Notes: a model not told the origin generated them from the sequence alone. Counted from the stretch's first letter, positions 53,223-63,229 are shown. The stretch is 64,000 nt of DNA from Phytomonas francai (GCA_001766655.1 MJCC01000015.1:199719-263718); one strand, 5' to 3'. Numbers and translations: made by a program.

Positions 53223-53236
53223 AGAAGTCTCACGAG

Positions 53237-53541
53237 TTGGAGGAAACCGCCCCACCTCAATATGAAATGAGAGGGGATGTTGGTTGAATACCATGAGGAA
53301 ATATGTTCATATTTTACTCCCCACCTGTCGTTTTATGTGAACCTGTCTGTCTGACCCATTATTGTTATTACTATTATTAGTCTTCTTAACATTTTAGGGG
53401 GTTTTCTTGCCTCTTTACTATAGTTGTATAGGAAGCCTTTTGTGTTGCAAAAGACATTTCGTTCCACAACGTGGACCAAACAACAATAAACGGAATAAGA
53501 ATCAAGACGTTGTATACGAGGGAAATGTGCACCTGTACGGC

Positions 53542-53585
<44 letters not shown>

Positions 53586-53972
53586 ATGACATGCGTTTAG
53601 GCAAGCACCGGAGGTGTAAATTTTTTTCTCCCATCCTTTTGAAACTCATCTTCGACCCCACACGGCCCAATATTTTGCTATTGCTTTATTTTCTGTTTCC
53701 GCGTTGCGTAGTCAAGCGTTTTTTTTTTTTGTAAATATCGTAAATGAAATATTTGGACACGAGAAACTATGACCGAATTGAATTTTTATCTCCCCCTCAA
53801 TTATTAATAGGCTCTTTCCTTACAAGCCTTTCCGTGTGGAGGATTTTATCGATCCTCGATCCAACGCGGCGTCTTACCGACCTTCGAAAGCGTGCTCCAA
53901 GAAGTTGTCACGTTGCCTGATCGACTCCACAATAGGAATCCTATTTATATCAATCATACCGATAAAAATCCC
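53237..53972. other. AT-rich spacer
   Basis: About 0.7 kb with (AT)19 at 53545-53582 and a T run near 53720-53730 that could belong to the cytidine deaminase splice acceptor. No gene is seen. Confidence 0.55.
53545..53582. repeat. (AT)19 microsatellite
   Basis: Nineteen AT dinucleotides between the EF-hand and cytidine deaminase genes. Confidence 0.9.
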
Positions 53973-54575
53973 ATGAAAAGCGCGGCCACCGGCGGCTCGT
54001 GCGCGCGAAACCAACTCCTGCAGCTCTGCGAGCTCCCGCGTGGGCTGCGGGCGGCCGCGGACGGCGCGGTCGCCGCGATGCCGCGCGGCTACGCGCCCTA
54101 CTCCCACTTCGCCGTCGGCGCCGCCCTCCTGCACGCCGACGGCGCGATCACGACGGGCTGCAATTACGAAAACGCCACCTTTCAGGCCTGCTGCGCCGAG
54201 CGCTGCGCGATCGTGCGGGCGAACGTGGAGGGCCGGCGGACCGCGCGGGCGATCGCCATCTACGGCGCCCGCCGCCAGGCCTCCCCGCCCGCCGATTCCC
54301 CCGCGGAGTCTTTTCCCCCTCCTCCTCCGACTGCAAATGGCAATCCAAATCCCTCGGCTTTACCGTCGGCAGGGGGGTTTTGCATGCCGTGTGGGCTCTG
54401 CAGGCAGCTGCTGGTCGAGGTGGCCGATCTCTCGGGGAATCCGGACAGCTTTGAGGTGGTGTTGGTCTCGCGGGATCTTCAGCACGCAAAGGTGATGCTC
54501 CTTGCGGATTTGCTTCCATATAAATTCGGTCCCTCGGATATCGGGGTAAATATCGAGCAGCTTCGGCAGAATTAG
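53973..54575 (+). CDS. Cytidine deaminase
   Basis: A 200-residue homotetrameric-type cytidine deaminase, which converts cytidine or deoxycytidine to uridine or deoxyuridine in pyrimidine salvage. Visible family marks: YAPYSHFAVGAALL; the substrate-binding NYENATFQ; the zinc and catalytic motif C74-A75-E76-R; and the second zinc motif P139-C140-G-L-C143-R-Q. The C-terminal LLADLLPYKFGPSDI is also typical. It is longer than the usual 130-150 residues, partly because a Pro/Asn-rich insertion (about 105-130) separates the two zinc motifs. A GTG-initiated extension begins at 53892; ATG 53973 is preferred as the first in-frame ATG. GC falls in the last third. Confidence 0.93.
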   Translation: MKSAATGGSCARNQLLQLCELPRGLRAAADGAVAAMPRGYAPYSHFAVGAALLHADGAITTGCNYENATFQACCAERCAIVRANVEGRRTARAIAIYGARRQASPPADSPAESFPPPPPTANGNPNPSALPSAGGFCMPCGLCRQLLVEVADLSGNPDSFEVVLVSRDLQHAKVMLLADLLPYKFGPSDIGVNIEQLRQN

Positions 54576-54892
54576 GTGCTCATGGATGAGATGGGGAGGT
54601 TTGTGTGAGCCCTTTTTTTTTTTAAATACGAAAGGGAAAGAGTGAGTTCCTAAAACGATTCTTTTTTAGATTGTCAAAAAAAGGGAAAAAAAGGATATAA
54701 ATACGTTTGTTCTATCGTACAGTTTTCTGTTTTTTTTTTTTTTTTAGCTGATTCCTACGAGACCTTTTGATGTGCCCCCTCTTCGTCCAAAGCTGGGCTT
54801 GTAGCACAGCAAACGGGTACTTGTTAATAGAAGTGAGGGGGTATTTTGAAAAAGAAATTCACATGTAAAAGTTTCATACAACCAATTTCCTT
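54576..54892. other. T-rich spacer
   Basis: About 320 bases with T runs at about 54611-54622 and 54730-54745. No gene. Confidence 0.6.
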
Positions 54893-54959
54893 CGCTTTCT
54901 TTTTTTTCCCTTCCACCCTCCTCCCCTCCCTCCCAATATATACATATACATATAAACAG
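54893..54959 (+). promoter_or_regulatory. Strong putative trans-splice acceptor for DUS3 gene
   Basis: A pyrimidine tract of about 40 bases (54893-54934) precedes TATATACATATACATATAAACAG, AG at 54958-54959, about 175 bases before ATG 55135. Confidence 0.5.
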
Positions 54960-55134
54960 AGATCGTGTTATCTAGAGAAACAATTTATCCAAATAATTCC
55001 TTTCACATTTCCTACTTCCCCCCTGAGTTAATACACGGCTTGTCTACCGGGGTGATCGTAACTGAACTTGTTAACATTTAACTAACTTTTACTGAGAATA
55101 CTCCAGGCCGCGTGGTCGGTTGACTATTTTTGGA

Positions 55135-56865
55135 ATGGAAGCCGCGAGCCCTGCTTCGGCGTCCGGGGAAAGGCCGCCCGCGGAGCCGCCTATCCTGGCC
55201 CCCCCCGAGGAGCCTCGCGGGGCCCTCGCCGAGGCGCCCCCCGGCATCCCCGCGAATCCGCTCCTCCCCCTCGGGAAGGATGTTTGCCCGATTAAGCCGG
55301 AGTTCCTGCGCGCGGCGCCGGCGCGCGTCCAGCTCGGCGAGGACGATCGCACGCGGGGGATGAACAAGGGCGCGGCGCGCGCGCACTCCGCGTTCGTCGC
55401 GGGCACCCAGCGCCCGACGCTGGAGGGCGAGCGCAACTTCTTCACGGGCCCCGCCCTGCAGGTGATCAAAGGCGTCCTTCGGCGCGGGAAGGGGGGGGGG
55501 GCCGCGGCGGGCCCGCCGAAGCGCCCCCGCGCGGCGGCCGACGACGTCGCCGGCCCTCTTCTGGGTCCGAGGGCCCTTTCCGACGACGTCGCCGGCCCTC
55601 TTCTGGGTCCGAGNNNNNNNNNNNNNNNNNNNNNNNNNNNNNNNNNNNNNNNNNNNNNNNNNNNNNNNNNNNNNNNNNNNNNNNNNNNCCTTTCCGACGA
55701 CTTTGCGGGCCCTCTGAACGTGGGCGCCTTTTCGGAGGCGGCGGGGCCGCGCGAGGCGGCGGCGCGTGCGCGCGGGCTCTTCCGCGACCGCCTCGTCCTG
55801 GCGCCGCTGACGACCGTCGGGAACCTGCCCTTCCGGCGGGTCTGCAAGGCGCTCGGGGCGGACATCACCGTCGGCGAGATGGCCCTCGCGCGGCCGCTCG
55901 CGCGTCTTCAGCAGGGCGAGTGGGCGCTGCTCCGCCGCCACGCCGACGAGGACGTCTTCGGCGTGCAGCTCGCGGTCGCGGGGCCCGCGGAGGCCGCGGC
56001 GGTCGCGCGCGCGCTCGAGGCCTCGGACTTCGCCTACGACTTCCTCGACCTCAACGCGGGCTGCCCGGTCGAGCGCGTCGTCGGCTTTGGCTGCGGCTGC
56101 GGGCTCTGGGAGCGGCGGGCGCGGCTGCAGGCCGTCGTCGGCGCGCTCGCGCGGCACCAGTCGAGGCCGGTCTCCGTCAAGTGCCGCATCGGCCCCGAAG
56201 ACGACGCGCCCGCCCTCCACGCGCAGATCGGGGCCTACGCGGGATGGGGGGCCGCCGCGGTCGCGATCCACGGCCGCTCCCGCAAGCAGCGCTACACCAA
56301 ACTCGCGAATTGGGACTACATCGAGCACTGCGCGACGCTGACGGAGCTCCCGGTCATCGGGAACGGGGACATTTTCGCGCCCGAGGACGTCGCGCGGCAC
56401 CGCGACGCGCGGCCGCACGTCTCGTCCTTCATGATCGGCCGCGGCGCGCTCATCAAGCCCTGGATCTTTGACGAGATCAAGTCCGGCCGGGTCCGCGACA
56501 TCAGCGCGTCGGAGCGGCTTGACCTGCTTCGCGACTTTTGCCGCTTCGGCCTCGCGCACTGGGGCGCCGACGAGCGCGGGGTCCTGACGACCCGGCGCTT
56601 CCTCTGCGAGTGGCTCTCCTTCTTCCACCGCTACGTGCCGGTGGGGCTGCTCGAGCGGCTCCCGCAGCGCATCCACGACCGCCCGCCGTACTACGTCGGC
56701 CGCAGCGACCTCGAGACGCTCCTCGCCAGCGATAGCGTCGTGGATTGGATACGAATCAGCGAGATGCTGCTCGGCCCCGCCGGCGAGAAGTTCCGCTTTA
56801 CGCCCAAACACAAAAGCAACAGCTACGAACGCTCCGCGGGCGCGGCCGAGGCGGTGGAGGGTTGA
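55135..56865 (+). CDS. DUS3: DUS3-type tRNA dihydrouridine synthase
   Basis: An FMN/NADPH enzyme that reduces uridine to dihydrouridine in tRNA (position 47 in yeast Dus3). The catalytic TIM barrel begins at RLVLAPLTTVGNLPFRRVCK. It includes DLNAGCPVE with the catalytic Cys (C310 counting the N), VKCRIG, the DUS signature HGRSRKQRYTKLANWDYIE, and GNGDIF. The C-terminal helical domain has YVPVGLLERLPQRIHDRPPYY and DWIRISEMLLGP, diagnostic of DUS3 rather than DUS1, 2 or 4. The usual N-terminal CCCH zinc fingers are not seen; instead the N-terminus is Pro/Ala-rich with 14-residue repeats interrupted by 75 N. The barrel stays in frame across the gap. ATG 55135 is the first in-frame ATG. The gene is very GC-rich. 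Confidence 0.9.
   Translation: MEAASPASASGERPPAEPPILAPPEEPRGALAEAPPGIPANPLLPLGKDVCPIKPEFLRAAPARVQLGEDDRTRGMNKGAARAHSAFVAGTQRPTLEGERNFFTGPALQVIKGVLRRGKGGGAAAGPPKRPRAAADDVAGPLLGPRALSDDVAGPLLGPXXXXXXXXXXXXXXXXXXXXXXXXXXLSDDFAGPLNVGAFSEAAGPREAAARARGLFRDRLVLAPLTTVGNLPFRRVCKALGADITVGEMALARPLARLQQGEWALLRRHADEDVFGVQLAVAGPAEAAAVARALEASDFAYDFLDLNAGCPVERVVGFGCGCGLWERRARLQAVVGALARHQSRPVSVKCRIGPEDDAPALHAQIGAYAGWGAAAVAIHGRSRKQRYTKLANWDYIEHCATLTELPVIGNGDIFAPEDVARHRDARPHVSSFMIGRGALIKPWIFDEIKSGRVRDISASERLDLLRDFCRFGLAHWGADERGVLTTRRFLCEWLSFFHRYVPVGLLERLPQRIHDRPPYYVGRSDLETLLASDSVVDWIRISEMLLGPAGEKFRFTPKHKSNSYERSAGAAEAVEG
55530..55726 (+). repeat. 42-bp tandem coding repeat containing N gap
   Basis: Units of 42 bases encode ALSDDVAGPLLGPR-type peptides in the DUS3 N-terminus. 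Two copies precede the N run and one diverged copy (SDDFAGPLNVG) follows it. For the units to continue in register the gap should be 3, 45, 87 and so on bases, not 75. Confidence 0.85.
55614..55688. other. Assembly gap (75 N) in tandem repeat
   Basis: Seventy-five N inside the 42-bp repeat of the DUS3 gene. Confidence 0.95.
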
Positions 56866-57782
56866 GCCAGGGCCGGTGGGGCCCGGCCGGCGCCGTTTTT
56901 TTTTCGTTTGGTAAGATTTTCGCTTAACCCTGTGAGGTCCCAGGACCCCGCACTTTGTCAGGGGGCCTTGCCCTTTGCGAGGCGTGTCTTGCTTTCACCT
57001 ACTTAAGTGGGCGTATGGCCCCGTCTTTGCCCAACAGAAACTTAGTGCTATTCTTCGTCCTATTTTTTTTTTCCTCTTTACTAAAGGCTTTTTTATTGAT
57101 CCATCAAATAGCGTAGAGCTCGTGCGCAGTGAAACTGCTCCACAAAATGACTTTTGCGTCGGGGGCCTCGACGCGGGCCGGGCGTCCAAAGTTTTTTTTT
57201 GAATGTAAAAATAGTCTTGGGATAAAGAAACTGGGAAAATAATGAGGGTTTGTGTGTGGGGGGGGGGTTGCGCCCCCATTGGGGTTGGGTATTGGGAACT
57301 GGATGGGAAATGAAATGGTATATAATACTCGGGATAGAAGAACTACATTCGTCCAGCTGTTTCGTAAAGGAAATTTTAGATTTTGGGGTGGTAAAATTTC
57401 GAGGGTTCTCGCAAAAAAAAGAAAAAAGAGAGTAAGCAAGAAAAGAAATTTGTTTTCAGGAGCTTTTGTGCATGTGCATCCGTGAGGGTGGGGGCTGTGC
57501 GGATGTTCCTGGGGCGCGGCGTCGCCAGGGCGCCCTTCCGTTCGCCTGTTTTCGCCTCGTCCTCGTTTTCGGCGCGGCGGGACTCCGGGATCGGGTCCCC
57601 CCCACCACCCGTAACCACGCCGCATTTTTTTTCGCAGACCCTTGCAGGACGTCATCCCAGCGGGTGGTCCCCCCCCCCTCCCCCCCTGCTTCATAACCAC
57701 GTGGGCTCTCACCCGCGCTTGGCGTGTTTTCTCTTCCCTCAGCCGGCGGCGGATCGCATGTGGGGTTGTGATCCCACCCGGC
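56866..57782. other. GC-mixed spacer upstream of retroposon relic
   Basis: About 0.9 kb with G- and T-rich homopolymers. Several overlapping frames exist on both strands but none looks like a gene. It may contain older element debris. Confidence 0.5.
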
Positions 57783-57850
57783 CCGCGGTATATGCCGGCC
57801 ACCTCTGCGTGGTGCCGCGGCCTAGTAACCCGACGGGGGTGAAGCTAAGT
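57783..57850 (+). ncRNA. Candidate HDV-like ribozyme (Pr77-type)
   Basis: Stem P1 pairs CCGCGGT (57783-57789) with GCCGCGG (57814-57820), seven pairs including one G-U. Stem P3 is CCAC (57799-57802) with GTGG (57809-57812) around loop CTCTGC. A CCC/GGG stem follows CTAGTA as a P4 candidate. GAAGCTAAG at 57841 would hold the catalytic C. Cleavage would fall just before 57783, which is where similarity to the reversed copy essentially begins. Confidence 0.5.
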
Positions 57851-58090
57851 GCCTGCAAGCCCACCCGCCCCCGCTGGCGGCGACCTCCAGTCTTAGATGC
57901 GAATACGGGTAGGGTATTCGACAGGGCCTTTGTTAAGGCTACCCGAGCGGAGGTCAAACTCCGACCGGGGGCCGTTGGCACCTATCCAACCCAAAGGCTT
58001 GTTCACCGAGTTCTTTGGTGTGGCTGGATGCTGCTTCAGCGCCGTGGTGGATTATATCGACATTTTTCAATTCGTAGACTTTCAAAAATT
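57783..58090 (+). mobile_element. ingi/L1Tc-clade retroposon relic with Pr77-like 5' end
   Basis: From 57783 the sequence reads CCGCGGTATATGCCGGCCACC, then CGTGGTGCC, CCTAGTA and GAAGCTAAGTG. From memory of the family, this closely resembles the conserved 77-79-nt 5' signature (Pr77: promoter and HDV-like ribozyme) of trypanosomatid ingi/L1Tc elements. After it an open stretch encodes a peptide (ATRAEVKLR, then YPTQRLVHRVLW) that is also partly present in the fragment at 53120. No reverse transcriptase or endonuclease motif is seen, so the element is truncated. The 3' end is not clear; homology to the other copies ends near 58025. Confidence 0.7.
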
Positions 58091-59000
58091 AGATAACGCC
58101 CTGCCGGCGGCACGCGCCATCCACGACAGGTCTTTTTTTTTCGTCGCCGCATTATTATTATGGGGGCGGGCAAAATCCAATCTTTAGTTTGTGGGGGGGG
58201 GGGCCTCACACAAAAGGGGGCGGTTCTTCATTTTACAGGGGTTTCTTTGGGGTCTTCTCGGTTCTCCTGTTTTTTTGGGGTGTTTTTTTTTCTTTGCTTT
58301 TTGGTTCGTTGCGCGTTCTATAGCCGTGGGATCTCGGCGCGCGCTCGTTTTGCTATCAGGATCGGGCGGCCTTGCCCTTTGGGATGCGGGCATGGCCCCC
58401 CTTACCTTCCTGCGTTTGGGGTGCCCCTTTGCGAATGGCTTGTGTAACACCCTCCCCGGCATTGTGTCTAAATATTGGGTTCTTGCTTCTGCCGTTTTTT
58501 TCTGAGTTTTGAATCCTTTTTTGGGGGGGTCCTTGGGCCCCCACCCTTCGCAGCTGCTTGGCCTAGGCTTAGGGGACCCCGAATGGCACTGCGCACCCGC
58601 CTCTTTTTTTTCATCTTTGGCGAATAATGGTGCTATGTGGTTCATTTCTCGGATCCGAAGGGTGGGGGTATGATTCCTTCCCCTGTCTTTCGGTGTTTGT
58701 GCGGGTTGTTTGCATTCATGTGGCGCCTCCCCCCCTCCCTTCCTGGGCGGTGCCGGGCCCGCGGGCTGGGGTTTGGGGGGGGGGCCTTCCCCCCCCCCCC
58801 CCCCAGAAACGGATTATATTTATCATCTGTTTGTTTTTCGTGTTTCAAAGGTGCAGGCTAGGCTTTTGAGGCTTTTTTTCCCCCTATTCTTTGGGAATTC
58901 TGTGGGGTGGGTGGGCCGCCGGAAGGTGGGGCGGGGGCGGTGGGTTGTTTGCATTTATGTTCTTGAGCGTTTTTTTGTGGGACCACTATGAAATGGGCAG
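58091..59000. other. G/T-rich degenerate region
   Basis: About 0.9 kb with repeated G and T homopolymers. Overlapping open frames on both strands give Pro/Gly-rich or Arg-rich low-complexity peptides with no family features. Possibly decayed element or gene remnant. Confidence 0.45.
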
Positions 59001-62000
59001 CGTGAAAATATTTAGGTTTGAATACTATTTCCTTTGGTTGTAAATTTTATTTACCTTGACCAATGTGTTCTTCTATATAGGTAAGGGTTCTGATGCGTTT
59101 TGGGATGGGGTCGACGCCAATTATTATTTATAGACAACTCTGGCGGTGCCTTGTTTGGGGTGCATCCTCTCTCTGGGCATTGTTTTTCTTGCATGACATT
59201 TTCTCTTGTTGAGGTTTAAAGATTTCAGAACTCGAAATCATGGTGAGCTTATTTTCCCTTTCACTAACTGGAGAGATACATTGCATCTTGGTGCTTTCTT
59301 TTTCCTCTTGAGATGATCAAATTAGCACCTAAATTAAAGGGGGATGGATGTGATATTCTTTTAAACTAGTGATCACCGATTGTTACTACCCCTTATTTAT
59401 ATTCTACTTATAAAGTTGTACAAATATTCCTTGAAGTTGTTTTCACACTTCGTTCTCTACAGTTTAAAGAAATATTGTATTTACACTTCCTTCTGCAATT
59501 AGTCTTTTATTTCTTAACACTGAAAAGATAATGAACGTATTAAAGCAGGAAATCTAGTTAATGTAAGAATTCGAAAGGCAAAAATTAAGACATTCTTTTT
59601 GTCAGCACTGTAAAGAACTATATATATACATTTTACAATGGAAGTATTTGGGCTTTTTCTTTTTCATGGTTCAAACGAAGCATCGAAGTCTGTTATAAAT
59701 TCATCTTCTAGTACCAGTTTACTCAAGATGATTTAGCTTCGAATGTTATTGTGAAAAGTTTTATTCCTTTCCATCTTTTATATTCCTAATAGCAGTTTGA
59801 CTCAAAGTTAATGAAAGAGGGCAGTTCAGATTAAAAGCTACCCTATTGCCATCTTTACAATAAAATTTATCAAGTTTATGGTTTTGGCCTATTCATAAGT
59901 TTCGGCATAAAAAATTGAACTCAAACTTCTCTATATACATTGTCTAAAACAATATTTCGAGTATTAAAAGCGAATATTACTAAATCATTTGTAAGGGATC
60001 AGGATGAATTGCATTATAACGGACTGTAAAAGTTATATATAAACACACAATGCTGTAATATAAGGGTGTACCCAAGTAAAAGTGAATAACTAGTGTTTAG
60101 TATTTGTCATTTTTTCTCGTAGGAAAAAATAGATTGTTTGAAAATTCATCATGCTAAGCTAATTTATTTTAAAATATGTATATACACCCAGGCAAACACA
60201 CAAGTGAAAAAATAAACAACATGACGTTAAATTAGTAGCCGAGGCTTCTACTAGTTATTTTAGAAGCTTTTCAGTTTCTTTATATTCAAAAATATGTTGC
60301 GCTGCTCCACATTTATTGAATGAGTTATCCAAAATACGCTTATCCATGTATTGTTTTTAATCGTTACTAAATGTCACCACGGTGTCTTACAGTCCGTAAG
60401 GACTATTACTTTTCTGCAGAAAATCCTTAATCACTATCCGATGAAGAAAGTTAAAGCTTAAAAAATTCCAAATGTCAAAGGTATACTTTCCTAATAATTT
60501 CTAGTTTCTAATTCAAATGAAGAGGTGAAAAGTTATTTGATATTTATCATCATCAAATCCCGTGCTCTGAGAACTTCTTCCATTTTCATGATTTGTTGTG
60601 TATTTGCAATACTATTAGTCTATGTTCAATGCTTTCCCAAAAGTACAAATATAATGTATGCACCTTTGGAAGACTTTTTATTATACTTTATATTCTAACA
60701 ATAACTTTACAATAAAATAGCCTTAGGAACTAAATCAGTTTTCATTTAGTCTGCTAAAAAGTCAGTATATTAATCCTTTAACCTATAATGTGATGCATGC
60801 AAAATCAATACATAAATTTCGAACTTGTTGTTCTGTTTTGATTTTACTATTCAGCATGATTCGGCTTAAACTACTTCAGAGACAGGAGTAGTATTAGTTT
60901 TTATCATTGTTTCATCGTTATAGTTAGGATTATTGCGCGCAAAAAATTAGCGATATTGTTAGGAAAAGACGTCTTGCTAGTTCCATCATGAATAAAAATA
61001 TCTTACTTTCAAAATATTTATCCCAGATCAAGCAAACGATGATTTATAAACTGTGCTGTAATGATTCCATTTTAGTAGATAATTACATTTTTCTCTAAAT
61101 ATCTTCGACATATAGTCACTGATAATAATATCAAGCAATCTTTTGTCTATTTCCAGTTTAATTTCAAGGATGGATTTACTTTCTTTTTTTTAGAACATGT
61201 TCTACATTTTAACACATTCCTTGCCTTATTCTCTATGTATAGTCCATGAAAAGCATTTCTTCATTATTTCATGCTATTATAATAGCTAATTTTCATTTCG
61301 ATGCACAATTGAATGGTCGACCAGAAGGTGTAGATTATATCAATATGTTCTATTGCAATATTTCTGTGCGTTATGTGTTGTATATTGTTTTGTAAATTAC
61401 AAGATACATACAAATATACACCCTAGAGCTAGGGATATCGTATTGCATGGTAACATTAAATCGTGAAACACACTCGCTTACAAATGCGTCTAATACATTA
61501 GCAATTGCTAATATTTTTTCGTTGAGGAGAATTTATACGTAAGTATGGGTTCAATCAACGACTATAGTTTTATTGGTAAGGTAATAAAAGTAATCTAGTA
61601 GTTAATATTAGATTATTTTCTTAGCGACTTTGAGTCTCGCGTCAAATACTATATTAGAAGGTATAGCTTTTTTTTTGTCCTTCCAAGGGGAGATTTAAGA
61701 TGTACGTGAGTTTTTTTTCTTACCTGAATGTTCCAACGTTGATGGCGAAGAAACTTCATCATGTAGTTATCGCAACTGGAAGACAATTTAGTTTACTTAA
61801 TCGATTTTTTCAAATCGAAGTATGCGATTCTATTGAAATGTTCGATTTCAATTTTCTTTCCTTTTAGCCTACCTCTTCCTTTCTTGCCCTTATCATCGAG
61901 TGTATATTTTTCAATAATGAAATCCTTGCAAATAACTAAGCTTACGGAAAGCAGCATTAGGCGCGATGAAATTAAGAGGTGAGTAAGGTTCATTTCAATT

Positions 62001-62219
62001 ATGTTCCCGTATATATATTTATCCGGGTTAAATACAGTCATTTTATGCGTACACAGGATAAACTTTTGCTTCTTTACCTTTGGGAGAATCATAGTAGGAG
62101 TCTACTCAAGTATTTCTTACCCATACTAATAAGAGTATAAACTACATACTACGTAGGTAGATAAATTTGCTGAACATTGAAATCTTTTAAGCCAAATATA
62201 AAGAAAGCGGAGGGAAAAT
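59001..62219. other. AT-rich gene desert
   Basis: About 3.2 kb of AT-rich sequence. From about 59000 to 61790 no frame of 60 codons or more was seen on either strand, and only one AT-rich minus frame occurs at 61793-62092. No repeats or RNA genes were recognised. Confidence 0.6.
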
Positions 62220-62687
62220 ATGAGCCCATTGAACAATTTGAATCAGGGTGTGGCATTACGTCATACTCATTACAGGCCTTCCATCCTGATTGCGGTCATC
62301 CTTTCCTTTTTGCTAATCGTCCAGTCTTCATCGAGCTTCTTTGAAGTTGATGCTTTGCTGGCTGTTTCGCTGCCTGAGCCTGATGGGGCCTATTGCATTA
62401 CCTACAGCAATCACCTCATTGACTGTCGTATCACAATTCAGAGCGAGAAACATACCTTTGACTTATACTTTCTTGAATTTGGGCAGGTAACGAACTGCTC
62501 GGATGTAAAGTATACGTATAATCCCGAAAACAAATCCGTGATTGTACCAGACATATATAACCCGCGTACCTGTGTTGGAAAGCAGGTGGAAAGAAACCAT
62601 GCCCAAATTAATATCAGTTTCTTACCCGAAACGGATGCCTTGGATCTTCACATAAACCGACTAAATGTAGTCCTGAACAAATGTTAG
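62220..62687 (+). CDS. Small secreted or membrane-anchored Cys-containing protein
   Basis: A 155-residue protein of unknown function. Residues about 20-40 (PSILIAVILSFLLIVQSSSSFF) are a signal peptide or signal anchor. The mature part of about 115 residues has five Cys (in AYC, IDC, TNC, RTC and the C-terminal NKC) and N-glycosylation sequons NCS, NKS and NIS, consistent with a small exported disulfide-bonded domain, mostly beta-strand. GC is moderate and codon use is balanced, unlike the GC-rich neighbours. The ATG at 62220 opens the frame. Expression is not proven. Confidence 0.7.
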   Translation: MSPLNNLNQGVALRHTHYRPSILIAVILSFLLIVQSSSSFFEVDALLAVSLPEPDGAYCITYSNHLIDCRITIQSEKHTFDLYFLEFGQVTNCSDVKYTYNPENKSVIVPDIYNPRTCVGKQVERNHAQINISFLPETDALDLHINRLNVVLNKC

Positions 62688-63229
62688 TGGATCCTCTTCC
62701 ATTTCTTTTTTTTACAGGGCAACAAATACGCAAGTGAGTGTGAAGTATCGTCTATAAATTAGGGATTTAGGATCTAATATTTTGTTTATCTTGTCCTTTT
62801 GAAATTTTTTGAAATTTACAGTATCTACGTTTGTATATATCTTTCTTCTCATTATACACTTCTTTACATTAACCTACAGTGCTACAGTTTCAATATTCCA
62901 TTAGAGAAATGAATAAACGATGGTGAATTTTGTCTGCTACTGGAATGGTGGAAAAAGAGGAAAGTGCTTAATTCGACATGCTGGCATGGATACTAAGCAT
63001 TTTTTTATATGTTCATAATACGAACATATTATGTATATACATCGATAAATACACACACACACACAAAGGAAAGTGCTCATCGTGTGAGGCAAGCGTATCG
63101 ATTGTATTTGGTAAATTGAGAGCGTACCGCTAATACGAATGTATCCCCAAACCTATAAATGAACGAATTAGCGAAGGTACACACAGCCCATGCTTTTTGT
63201 CATCCATATTTTCCCCTCAAGCAGATGGT
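62688..63229. other. AT-rich spacer with (CA)n
   Basis: About 540 bases of AT-rich flank with a (CA)8 run at 63050-63065. No gene. Confidence 0.6.

Noticed and set aside
55078..56811. 577-codon minus frame over the DUS3 gene
   Set aside because: Antisense shadow. The + strand carries unmistakable DUS3 motifs.
57482..58096. 204-codon + frame across the retroposon relic as a host gene
   Set aside because: It runs from unrelated flank straight through the Pr77-like RNA element, so most of it is not protein-coding. Only the peptide after the element looks coding.
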